Below are positions 33,973-45,207 of a stretch of DNA of 64,000 nt, piece by piece. The position numbers were made by a program, and so were the translations under genes. The notes under the pieces were generated by a model. That model ran no database searches. It worked only from the letters and a program-made list of their open reading frames with translations, and was not told the DNA's origin. Location of the stretch: the NCBI GenBank assembly GCA_019671135.1, contig JAHRHY010000005.1, forward strand, positions 1,426,001-1,490,000, written 5' to 3'. The first letter of the stretch is position 1. Each line of letters starts with the position of its first letter. This stretch comes from Linnemannia hyalina. Taxonomy: Eukaryota; Mortierellomycota; Mortierellomycetes; Mortierellales; Mortierellaceae.

Positions 33973-35582
33973 GAAAGAAAACGAGACGGGAGAGAAGTAA
34001 GACTGAGACCGAAGGGCGAATGTGTTTTATTCCTGATGAACGTGGGCGAGAATAAGAAAGATGAAGGAGCAAGAAAGTAACACAGTAAAAGGTGTGAAAA
34101 AAGTACAAAGTGATTTTAGACAACAGGGAAAACTTTGAAGGACAAATTGGGCAAAGAAGGGGGCAGTGAGGGGGCGAACGAAAGAGGTTCAAGGAGGCGA
34201 TGATTATTATTGCTATTGTTGAGGATGGTCCCCTCTTGCGCAACCCTTTCGAGTGACGACCATTTGACTCGACTATGATCTTTGTTCAGATCTTATCACC
34301 AGCTTGCTGGCTGCCAGGCACAGTAGAATAGTCGCAATTGAACAACAATCATGTGCGTTCTGGACCCTGGACAAGCCATGAAGGACACACTCAGTATATT
34401 TGATCATCAACCAATCACCGCTCAAAGTATCACCATCAGAGATTATTTATTTTGGTGGCAATGCATTAACCAACAGGAATCCCTCCAGCCAGGCACTACT
34501 TTATTTTTCTATCTCGATCTTTAACATACATACATGCACACAAGCGCTGTGCCAAAGGATAGCGATGGAAAGGGGGTCTCCCTGGTTCGTTGTTTATAAA
34601 GAAAAAGTCAACCCCAGACATCAGACACCAAACCACAAACCTTTCTCTTCTGGAATATCGCAAATGTCGTACATTCACATACTCAATTCAGGAACCATGA
34701 CAAGAAACGACACCAATCCAATGCACTGGGATATGAAGCCATTGTTTCGGCATGGAGTACGAAAAGAAAAGACGGAGGAAGTGAAAGTAAAGCAAGGTAA
34801 AGACTACACAAACAAAGATAAAGCCACAAGGGTCTGAGCGGGAATGAAAAGACATGAAGAAAAAGGAATGGTGCGAGAAAGAACAAGAGAGACCATAATA
34901 TGTCTGACATCATGAAAGTCATACTTTGTCGCCTGTTTTCACCCTCACAAAATCTTACTTCATCTACTGTTCTTGATTTCAGACAACGAGATGCATAATA
35001 ATGACTGAGTAAGATGGACCTAGATGGTGAACCAGAGACATAGGTGGTTTCCTACTCTTCCCTTATTGTTCCCTTTATCCCTTCCACATGTGTGCGTGCA
35101 AAAGACAGTAAGCAATGACCAAGGGAATGAAAGGAAGGAATGAGGACTGAGGGAAGGTCTTGAAGACGTTCAGGAGCTGGACCTTAATCGATGTCTCTGG
35201 TCGGAGATGAGTGAGTGAGCACGTAATGGATTTAAGCAGCTGTTCATCGAAAAATAGGAAAAGGGAGGGAGGACTGTTGATCTGAAATGACCAACAGATC
35301 TATCTTCCGGTCCATGCACGGTACCGTAAGCAGCAAAGCCAGCAATTAACGGGATGGAAAGGAACCAGATGAATGAATGAATGAATGAATGAAAAAAATA
35401 CAAGATATTATTTATTATTTACAACAAGATAAAAAGAAAAGAAAAAAGGATTGTCTAAGCACTTGGACAATTCAATGGTATATGGTGAAGTCGACATTAA
35501 TGAAGGGGAATGAGTGACGGAAAAGAAGGGAAAATGGTGAATAAAGGATGGTATATGATAGAAACAGAAGGGCTGAAAAAGA
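33973..35582. other. Intergenic, KEX1 promoter and F-box 3' flank
   Basis: About 1.6 kb. The first ~250 nt upstream of the KEX1 ATG should hold its promoter. A plus-strand frame at 34400-34837 (145 codons) has no domain and no coding-like composition. A (GAAT) repeat lies at 35371-35393. Nothing else is supported. Confidence 0.45.
35371..35393. repeat. (ATGA)n microsatellite
   Basis: About six tandem GAAT/ATGA units near the 3' end of the F-box gene. Confidence 0.85.
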
Positions 35583-37174
35583 TTACACAGATCGAAGGAT
35601 GCTGGCACGAAGGCGCTGCTCTTCCTTCACTGTTGCATTCCACTCGCCCTCCCAGCATGCTGCAGCGCGAGTGGCACCCCAGCGATCGGTCATCTCTGTC
35701 CGGATCATGCGCTCGACCATCACGATCTCCTTCTCGTAGATATCCCGGATGAGGCCTAGGAAGTGGTGGTCATAGGTGAAAAAGTTGGTGGTGAACTTGA
35801 ACGACTCAAGGTTGGGGAAGAGCTTGAGCAATGCACCAAAGCCAGGGAGTGTGAGAGGAGTCGAGGTATACTTGGTGATGGTCAAGTGGCGAACCGATGA
35901 GCCGGGGAGAGGGGAGGAGGGGGTGGTGGGTGGTGCTGTGGCAAAGTAGGAGTGGTGATGGGCGAAGGGATGGCTCAGAGGCGAGCTGGCAACGCGCTCA
36001 AAGCTGGTGGCCTGTAGCTTCTTGACACGCTCCATCATCGTCCTGACATTGTCGTTAGAGATGCATTCCAGATCGAGCAACTCGAGTGACTCGACCTTCC
36101 CGCACTCGAGTAACGACCAGAGACCCTCCATGCTGACTTCCTTGGTGCCGACAGAAGGAACCTGGTAAGGAGCCAGGGTGATCGACTTCAGCTCCTCCCA
36201 ACCGCTCATCATGCGACGGAGGACGGTATCAGAGATGGCGTGCTGGCCCTGGAAGCTCTTGATGTTGGGGCAGGCAGCGGTGATGGCGCTGACGATCTCG
36301 GGGGCAATGAAGCCACCATCCCGGTTGCCGTTGTAAAGGAGGTGTTCAAGGTGGCGACCGTAGCGGACGATGCAGAAGACGAGTTCTGTCATTTCGAGGT
36401 CAAGAAAGTTGTCCTGGATATCGAGAGACTTGAGCGACTCGTGGCTCTGCTCCATGAGGATGGCAAGGGCATGGGAAAAGTCCTGGTGGAGGGTGAAACC
36501 AAGCTTGCGGTATTCCTCGCGGCGACGCGGGAGGGTGAAGGAGGTTATGTGGGTGTGCAAGGTATGCATGCCTTGATGCTGTGGGAAGTGGTGCATGATC
36601 GAGGTGTTTTGGATGGGGACGGTGGTTTTGGAGATAAAAGAGGAGTGGCAGTTGGCGATGCGAAGGGAGCGAATCCTGGGGGCAAGGCGGCAAAGCTGTT
36701 GCATACAGAGGACGAGGGTGTCGAACTCCATGTAGTCGAGGGAGATATGGGTGTAGAGAGAGGGGTCCGCGAGAATGCGGTGCCAGGTGCGGCAAGTGCT
36801 AATAGAAGGGGGAAAGAACCGAGCGAGCAATGGAGCCAACGGGGGCGTGAAAGAGAGAACAGAGCGGGGAGAGAAGTGGGAGGAGGAGGGATAAACAGAT
36901 TAGGATAACTGGAAAGAGCAGAGCAAGAGCACCCGGGGGTGGAAGAAAGTGGGCGCAGGGTTGATTCAGCCAGGGCCAAATAAGAAAAAGACGGTCAATT
37001 GCACTTGCACGAGGCCGGGAGAGAGGAGTGAACTTACCCAGCAGTGGTGAACTTTTCTTTGAGGGAGAGATAGCTGAAGACATCGAGCCAGATATTCTCA
37101 GGCATGTCAATAAGGGAGAGGGAACTCCGGGGGATGATATCGATATCCATGCTGTTGGCAAGGCAGAAAGTCAT
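35583..37174 (-). CDS. F-box and leucine-rich-repeat-like protein
   Basis: Two exons, 37174-37038 and 36798-35583, encode 450 residues; the phase-2 junction (GG|C) rebuilds TTAGTCRTWHRIL. The F-box spans about residues 23-65 (DMPENIWLDVFSYLSLKEKFTTAG then TCRTWHRILADPSLYTHI), with the intron inside it. The rest shows irregular leucine-rich units (RIRSLRIANCH, HESLKSLDIQDNFLDLEMTEL, CPNIKSFQGQ, KVESLELLDLECISNDNV, SVRHLTITKY, FPNLESFKF). By family, F-box proteins connect substrates to the SCF ubiquitin ligase through Skp1. The target is unknown. Such proteins are very numerous in Mortierella-type genomes. An alternative start is Met9 (37150). Confidence 0.8.
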
Positions 37175-38741
37175 TATCGTTGAAGGGGAAGTGCGATTGT
37201 GAGTGAGTGTGAGTGTTGAGCGCAGTATGAGTGAATGAATGAGAGAGAAGAGAGTAAGAGTGCAAGTGGGAGTGGGGTTGAATGCAAATAAAGAGAGTGT
37301 AGGATGATAGAAAGCAAATAAGTAAATAAGCAAAATAAGCAAATGAGTGTAGCGGAGAGGAAGAGGAGGGGAAGGAAGAGGGCGAAAAGAAGAAGAAGAA
37401 GAGTAGCGAGAAAGAGAGAAAGAGAGAAAATGAGAAAGAGGAGGTGGGAAGAGGAGGAGGAGCGATGGGTTATCAAAAAAAAGGGGGAGAAAAGAGAACC
37501 ATCAGTAGAGTATTTATATGAGCGGCGGCCAGAGACGAGAAGAGAAGGGGATGAAGAGAGGGGGAGGAGGCGATTCAATTGCACCTGGCAAACTGACACC
37601 AAGGACTGACATGGATTGAATGAATAGGCAGCAACACACATAGAGTAACGATCCACGAGTTGCAATAAATTAGAAGAGAAAGGCGGGCGAATGGGGTGTC
37701 AGCAAAGAAAAAGAGTCCTGGCTGCCTGACTCTCTGCCTCCCTGGAGCAGGTCGACTCAATGAATAAGGTTGCTCAGGCTGAGTGGACCCGTTGCTAAAA
37801 TACTTCTTGCAGTTGCAAGACATCCGCAACCATAACACCCTGGGCATCACTTGCTCTCTCTCTCTCTCTCTCGCTCTCTTTTTTGCTCCTTCAACCAGGA
37901 CAGACACAAGCATAGTCTTGCTTGGTTATTCGCCCCTCCTTTTACTCACTCGTCCCTTGTAAAATAAACCGCTATTCCCATCGCCCAAAACACCAACACG
38001 AACGAACAAAGACAAAAACTCTATTTTGCTTTATGTCTGGCTCTCCTGGTCGTCTCTATCTGTTATAATGGAGATTATTATTATTATTATGGTGCTCCTC
38101 CCCCTTCCTTCTTCCCTTTCGTCTCACCACATTCACTTGGTGCAAACAAAAAAAACACACACACACTCAAAAGTGAGAACTGGGAGCGAAAAGGGGGAAG
38201 GGGTCGTAGAGGGGCGTCGGTAACTTCTGCAGTAACGCTTGTTTTTTTCCTCCTTTTTTCAAAAAAGAGAGACAACAGAAACGCTGGAACTCTCCCTTGA
38301 GATTACACATACAAACAAGCCTCCTGCACATACAAGACATACACACACAGACAGCAGACGGGAAACTAGAAGAACAGTAATGCAAAGAAAAAGAAGAAAC
38401 AAAGACAAGAAGACAAGCACTGCATTGAGAAGGAGATAGCGAGTGAAAAGAAAGGGCGATATATCGAGAGTTGTGTGGTGTCCCGTAGAAAAAAAAGTGA
38501 ATGCGCAATTTTCTAGGAAAGAACAAAAAATATCCTTTTTCGCCAGACACCCTCAGGGCGCATGCAGCAGAAGCGTGCTGACCAAAGAAGGCAAGGGGAG
38601 CGAAGCACATTCGAGTGCTTCTATCGGAGATCGCCGTAGCATTAGACATGCTGCTAATCTAGTAGTAGTGGATGTACTATGGAGAAAGAGAAAGAGGGGG
38701 TCACATTCGATAAGATGTAACGTACTTGGCCCTCGCCTTGG

Positions 38742-38801
38742 CTGTCCGTCTGTCTGTCTGTCTGCCTGTCTGTCCGTCTGTCTGTCTGTCTGTCTGTCCA
38801 T
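38742..38801. repeat. (CTGT)n microsatellite
   Basis: About 14 units of GTCT/CTGT with a few C substitutions. Confidence 0.9.
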
Positions 38802-38906
38802 CTGTGCTACGTAAGATAACAAATGAAAGACCCCTTTCCATAATGTGGTTTCGCTGTCTTTGTCATTGTTTGTTTTGTCATCGCATAGCATCGCGACTTT
38901 TTACTC

Positions 38907-38975
38907 TTTTCCCTTCCCTTCCCTTCCCTTCCCATCCCTTCCTTTTTCCTTTCCCTTTCCCATCCCTTTCCCTTA
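38907..38975. repeat. (CCCTT)n tract
   Basis: Imperfect CCCTT/TCCCTT pentamers, the C-rich strand being plus. Not a TTAGGG-type telomere repeat. Confidence 0.75.
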
Positions 38976-40989
38976 CCTTCGATTGATCGCAGGACAACCA
39001 TTATGAGAAAATTAATGAAGGAGTGGATCCCCTGTTTGCAATTCCAATATCCCTGTTACCCCCCGCCCCCGTCTCGCCCCCCTTTTTTCTCTATGACCGA
39101 GTCGCCACAGCGGATGCAATTTGGGCATTGCACGCGCCTTCCACCCCTCCTTCTTTGCCGGCGCACATGTCGGATAAGTCACAATGATACCAAAGAAGCG
39201 AAAACGCAGACACAGTACCCAGACGAGGGGTACTGACACGCAACCCTTCCCAAGTCAGCCTTCATTTTTTGTCGTTTTCAGTTAGGCTGGTTTCTTTTTC
39301 CTCTTCATGTTCTTCTACTGACCTCTTTGACTCTCGTTTCTGTGGGCAGAGGCGCCCAAAACATAACAATTCAAGACGACTGCACATGATATGTCTCCAC
39401 CCCCTACTTCCCTCCCGTCTTCTTCTTTCACCCCCCCTTGTGTCTCTCCTAGGCGATGTTTCTGCCGTCCAGAACACAACACAACAGACACACTGTCCAC
39501 GTAACACACTCACCATGCGCTAGATGCTTTATCACGCTGCCTCTATCTCCTTCGATCGAGACGAGAATGTCCTCCCCCGTTTTTTTTTGTCTTATGAGGT
39601 ATTCTCATTCGTCTTTCTCGGTGTGAAATTGGGACTCATTTCAGGTCACTCACTTCTTACTCACGCGTCCTTTCTTTTGTTCACTTTCGCGTAGTTGACT
39701 CCTTCTTCTCCGGTCTCAAAAGAAAGAAAAAAAAAGGGAAAGACCACAAAAGTGCAATTTACTAAGCCTAGACAAGGTCTCTCCACAGCTTGTCCCTTTT
39801 TTTTCATTTTTTCTTACGAGTTTCCTACGGCAACCACTTCTTCCATCAAACAATCTTCAAATTGGCCTTCTTATTGTTTTGTCCTTTTCAACGCCCCTCT
39901 TTTTGTTTAATAAGGAGCGGATTTTGTGGCTTTCGCATGAAGAGAGAACAAAAATAGGGATTGTGGTCGTTTGTTCGGCCTGTTAGGCTAAACAAGGGGG
40001 GGGGGAAGGGGATGAGAAGGCACTCTGACGAAGCATCATCATTTTAGCTCGTCATTTTCTTTTTTTTATCCTTGCTTCCTTTTGTTACGCACTCCGCGGA
40101 ATGTCGAACACCTCTCTCTCTCACCTAATCAACGACGCATTGCGCTAAGCTTCTGACCAGCGGTGCAGTTTTTACCATTGTTTATTTATTTTTGTATAAG
40201 TGTGCGCTTCTGTTGTCGTCCAACAAATGTCTCTCGATCGTCTCGTTCGTCCTTGTCTTTCTTATTTTGCCACTCCTTCTCTGTTCGTCCATTTGTCTCC
40301 TTCGTTTTGTTTTTGACTTTAAAACATACTGAACCCAAAACATACTCCACTCCACATGCCATCCATCCTTTAAAACCCATCAACTGGCCCTCAAACCTCA
40401 AACCTCCATCCAAAAGTTAAGTTGTCCCCCATTCAGGTGAACCCTGTCAAATGGAGGGGGAGCTAGAGAGTCTACTGGGCCATACGGGATCGATCAAGAA
40501 AAACTGCGATCGAACACCCCTCTTTTCCTTCTTCCTCCAGCATGTTCAGTTCTTCCCGCCTGGCTAGCAAAAAATAGCAAGGTCCAAGACATGTCGACCC
40601 CGGTGGACAGCAGGCCAGCATCCAATTGGTACTTGTTTTCTTTTTGCTTCGGTCGGCTCCTTGCTGCCGGATTCAGAGCAAAATACCAAAAATATATAAA
40701 AAATAAAAAAATAAAAATGCTCAAATCAAAGAGGAAAGATCAAGTGTGTGAACGGGAAGGGAGAGAGGAGTCAAAACCAAGCACCTTGACGTTTCACATC
40801 TCAAACCGATAGGGAAAAACGCGATCATCTTCCCCCTTTCTTTTCTCGTTACCTCTGGCCTGGTTATGTGTTGGCTGGGCTGGGCGGAGGAGTTGAATCG
40901 AAAAGAAATTGGATGGAGGGGATGGCTGACAAAACGAAATAGAATGAACCACCGCCAAACAACAACATGGAGATGGAGTGTGACAAGAA

Positions 40990-41032
40990 ACAAAAACAAA
41001 CAAACAAACAAACAAACAAACAAACAAAAAAA
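40990..41032. repeat. (CAAA)n microsatellite
   Basis: About nine tandem CAAA units ending in an A run. Confidence 0.9.
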
Positions 41033-41058
41033 ACGTGCTAGATGCACTCATCCCATGG

Positions 41059-41084
41059 CTCTCTCTCTCTCTCTCTCTCTTTCT
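41059..41084. repeat. (CT)n microsatellite
   Basis: About 13 CT units ending in TTTCTCTTTTC. Confidence 0.85.
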
Positions 41085-42239
41085 CTTTTCTTTTCGTTGG
41101 CCTGTGTTTCTCGTTCTCATTATCTGGCTCTCAACCTTGTTTTGTTGACTCTTGGGTGCAGTACTGTAGAACTTCCATCCCTTCCGTTTTTATTGTTTTT
41201 TTTGCTGAGCTTCACTGGGCTGGGCTGGGCATTGCTTACCTGCTTCTTTGTTTACCTTCCCGTCTGTCGTTATGTCGCGTTTGTTTTTTTACCTTCTTCG
41301 CCTTCACTTCTGATCACTTGGCGGGTCGTCCCTGACTTCAAAAAACCCCTGATCTATCATTCCCCTTTCAATTTCAAAAGTCTTGGATCGGAGGTTGACT
41401 GATAAACGGGATACCTTGCAGCAAAAAAAACAAAAACAAATCGAAAACAACTTCAAAAGAGAGACATGCATTCAACACCAACTACGCCCAATCCCAGCAG
41501 AAGCTGACTTCGCAAAAAAAAAATGTTTCTTTGCAGCTGTTGTTTCACGATCAGCCTTCCCGGAGAACCATGGTAAACATCCAAAAAAAAAATCCAGGGG
41601 CAATATCCGCATTTCCGATATCAGGGAAAGGAAAAAGAATGGAAGCTGAATCAGCAAAGTAGGAACTGATCCATCATCATCATCATCATCAGGACTCAAA
41701 AATGGTCGTCTGTTTTTTTTTTTTTTTCTTTTTTTCTTTTTTTCCTTGTCCTCACTGTAAGCTCTGCCCTTCTCTCCCCGCATCTCTCTCCAGAAGCACC
41801 CCGATTACCCCGATGCAAAGAGTCACCCATCCAGGGCAAACAAGGTTCATTAGCCCTTAAAGAACTATCTCTCCAAACTTGTCGTCATAGGTTATCCCGC
41901 AGGGAATACAGCAGACCGGATCGAAAAGAGAAGAAATACTTCCCGCCCCGCGATGTTTTGTTTTGATTCGAATCGAACAGAAACGGTAGATCCGAATCTT
42001 GGGGTAAAAGTGGGTAAGGAAAAACGCTCTCTGCTATTACTTATTTATTTTTTTCGATGACGCAAAAACGGGATAGGTAGGCAGATGAGGGGTCTCACTC
42101 GCTTCATAAAGTGTGATCCATCCAATTCGGTCCACATCATGGTCCCTTTCTCTTTTTTTTATATTTTCGATTGCCCAATGAAACTGACTAAGGACTAAGG
42201 ACTAAGAAGGGGACCCCAACTTCATCGCAGAAATGTGCG

Positions 42240-45101
42240 CTAGAGAGAAAGTGCGCGAGTTCGCCTTCGCAGGGCCTTTGACTTTATGAGACCATAGGCG
42301 ATGGTCTCACGATAATTGCGTTGTTGGAGGTGATGTTGTTGCTGTTGAAGTTGCAACTGCTGTTGTTGTTGTAATTGGATACATTGCTGCTGTTGTTGCT
42401 GTTGCACCATCGAGATCTCCCTAGACCGGCTTTGGTCGACAATGATCGATGATAGGCCAGATCCATTCTCAACTTGGCCCCTTATTCCTCGTCCTGCTAC
42501 TAGTCCGCCTATCCGACTGGTCATTCCCACGAGTGATGTTGCTGCCGCGTGCGAGGATGAAGACGAAGGCGGCGAATCATGATGATGGGTCCCAGACCGG
42601 GCCCGGGTCGTCATTGTTGTTGTCGCCGTCGTTGTTGTTGTTGTTGTCGATGCTATCGCCTGAGACCCCTCTGGACGGGGGCTCCAATTGAACGTCGTCG
42701 TCTGTGGTTGATGATGTCTACCACCAAAATACCCCTCACCTCCAGAGTCGCCACCCGACGGGTCCTCTTCCTCCGTGATTGGAGTCACACCTAGTGTAGA
42801 AGTGGTGGGTGTCGATGTCATTGTAGATGTCATACTCGCCATCGCCGAAGCCTTCCCACCACTCGCCTTCCGTCGCTGTTCCTCTCCTTCAGCCTGAGCA
42901 CGACACTGGACCGAACAGGCAACCCACTCCAGCGGCACGATCCGCTCATCCATCACTCCGACGCCCTTCCATCGCAAACCGGGGAAATAAAGTCGCTTCT
43001 GGCAAACCGAACAAAACTCACATCCCATCTCCTTCTCAACCAACGTCAATGACATCGAAATAGTCGGATCCTTGAGTGATCGACGACGGCCCCGACGATG
43101 AAGAAGAGGAAGACCGGAAAGGCTATTCTGAGAACTGCCCTGCACTCCTGCCTCTGTATCCCGGTCTTGGTATGAATCCGGATATATATCCTCATGGCCA
43201 TCCCATTCGTCCAAATGTGACTGCTGTTCGTCTTCACTATTGAACAGATCAAGAGCCCTTCGCATCTCGGCAAGTCGGTGCAGGCCCAGCTGCTCTATCA
43301 TCCACTCTGGGATCATGGTCGCCATACACTCGCCCATCTTGTCCATCTCCGAGTACGCCGCCGCCGCCACCAATGGGTCTGTATTATGAGTTGTTGTTGT
43401 TGTTGTTGTGGATGGTAGTAGAGTCCCAGGAGGAGATGTAGGAGGTCCGGCCTTCCTGTTAGATTTCCTGGCTGCCTTGTGCGGACATGACCTAGTATGG
43501 CAAAAATAGTGAGGATCCTGGTTCAACTTTTCTCCAACAATCTGTGAGCAGATATCGGCAAGACTGAGAGTCCATGAGCAAGAAGTGTAGCTGTCCTTGG
43601 AGTAGCCACGCTGGTCGACCGGATGAGCTGGGTAATGCGATGTCTCTTGGTGCGAATGGTTGTGTGAACGGTGGCTGTGGTTGTGGGTGTTGTTTTGGTT
43701 GTGATACGTCGGCGAGGTTGGGGTTGAATCTAAATGTCCCGAGTTGGCCCTGATAGGCGTAGCGGGCAATGGTGGTGATGGTGACAGTAACGAGGGGCCA
43801 AGAGGTTGGAAGGGTAATGCCGAAAACGACGCCCCTGCATTGAGAAAGGCCGTGGGAGGGGTCAAAACAGCCTCAGCGGGTCGAGTTGCAGATGTTGCCC
43901 ATGAAGGTCCTCCTTGTGATGGGACGGTTCCTGATGGTGATTGAGGCGCTGTAAACCGAGGAGCGCCCACTTGCCAGAACCGGTTTCCACGAGCCCAACA
44001 CTTCATGCCTTGACGTATCTGAACATAATCATCATCATCATGACCCCCCTCCTCGTTCGATCCGGCATTAAAATGTCCGGCTCCTCCTTGTCCATGCAAA
44101 GCAACTGGCGAATCCAGCGGTGTCGGTGGTGCAGAAGACCCTTCGCCACGACTATCGATCCCGCCCTGGCTCGCTCTCCGCAGCATCCGCTCCGACATCA
44201 GAGACTCTGACACCAGCCGCTGAACCTCGACAGGGATACATCCCAATTGATTGTCCGCAATGTCTAAAAGCCTCAGCCGAGTCAACCGGCCGAGTTGCTG
44301 AGGTAAAGACTGGAGTTGGTTCGACTGTAAAAAGAGTTCTTCCAGCGTCAGTCCAAGCATCCCGATAAGTCCAGAGATCTCTGTCAGTCGGTTTTGAGAA
44401 ACATCCAGTTCGCGCAGGGAAGGTAGCCGGAAGATCTGATCCGGGAGGTCCGTGAGTCGGTTTCCTTGGAGTCGAAGTGATACGAGATGGGACAGATAGG
44501 TAATCGATGATGTCGCCACAATCTATCCAATGATCGAATAATTGCTCAATCCGTCAGTCATTGCTAACAGTATAGCGCCAATACAAATCCCTCCGGCATA
44601 TTTTTTGCCTCATTCACAATAACATATGCATCCAGCTGTTGGTTTTACCATGGATGAGATGTGAAGTCTTGCAAGATGGACAATTCCACGGTCCGACTCG
44701 GAGACCCGCGTTAAATGACATATCCTGCGACGCCTCTGATACTTCGCATGCGCATCTCTGGTATCTCCATTGGTATCGACCTGATGGCCGGAACCAGCGG
44801 TGGTAGTGGTTGCCGTTGCAATGTCATAAGGAGAGTTGCTGTTGTGAGTAGCAGCAGGATGTGTGCGAGTGTCGTTCCGGACAAGAGTATGGGTAGTAGT
44901 GAAGCCGTTGGTTCCAGGAGTTGGCAAAAAGTAGAGTCGAACGACGTGTTGGTCACACTCTCGTGCAAGATCGAGAATCGTGTTTACGGATGGCTGGATG
45001 GTGCTAGTTGTGGTTGATGTGGTTGACGTGGTTGTGTTTCCGCTGGTTCTTCCAGCGACGCCGTGGATGCACGAGGTGTTCGAGTAGGGCAGCACGGCCA
45101 T
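42240..45101 (-). CDS. Leucine-rich-repeat protein with C-terminal Cys motif
   Basis: Two exons, 45101-44649 and 44522-42240, encode 911 residues (phase 0). At least four canonical 23-residue LRRs lie at about 160-255 (HLVSLRLQGNRLTDLPDQI, SLRELDVSQNRLTEISGLI, TLEELFLQSNQLQSLPQQL, RLRLLDIADNQLGCIPVEV), a Ras-suppressor/Sur-8-like type. A middle region holds FCHTRSCPHKA. Near residues 652-691 is CEFCSVCQ...VACSVQC, with CxxC-type spacing that looks zinc-binding and resembles a motif I associate with other fungal LRR proteins. The tail is Ser/Thr-rich with a poly-Gln tract (QQQQQQQCIQLQQQQQ) and a basic end (KSKALRRRTRALSL). Function unknown; an adaptor role is plausible from the LRRs. It starts 106 nt beyond the 3' end of 7TM-RGS copy B, same strand. 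Confidence 0.8.
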
Positions 45102-45207
45102 GGGTGCAAGTCAGATGGTCATGAGAGCAAAGGATGAGTCGGTGAAAAAAATAACCGTTTTGCAAAAAATGTGATTGAAATGATGTGACCGGCGTTTATT
45201 AAGTTGT

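Larger units (their letters stand above)
37175..42239. other. 5-kb region without a recognisable gene
   Basis: I read all frames and found no domain, no convincing chain of splice-joined exons and no RNA gene. The sequence is full of low-complexity tracts: GA-rich at 37340-37570, CTCT at 37855-37880, CTGT at 38742-38801, CCCTT at 38907-38975, CAAA at 40990-41032, CT at 41059-41084, T runs at 41709-41755. Longer open frames here (for example 40866-41402 plus, 41472-41783 minus) translate these tracts. It may contain promoters of the F-box gene, long leaders or non-coding transcripts. Confidence 0.5.

Noticed and set aside
36240..36908. Plus-strand open frame (222 codons) over the F-box gene
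   Set aside because: Antisense shadow of the F-box/LRR exon and its upstream region; composition is Gly/Val/Glu-rich as expected from a reversed Ser/Leu-rich gene.
38907..38975. CCCTT repeats as a possible internal telomere
   Set aside because: Unit is CCCTT, not CCCTAA, and irregular; no subtelomeric context.
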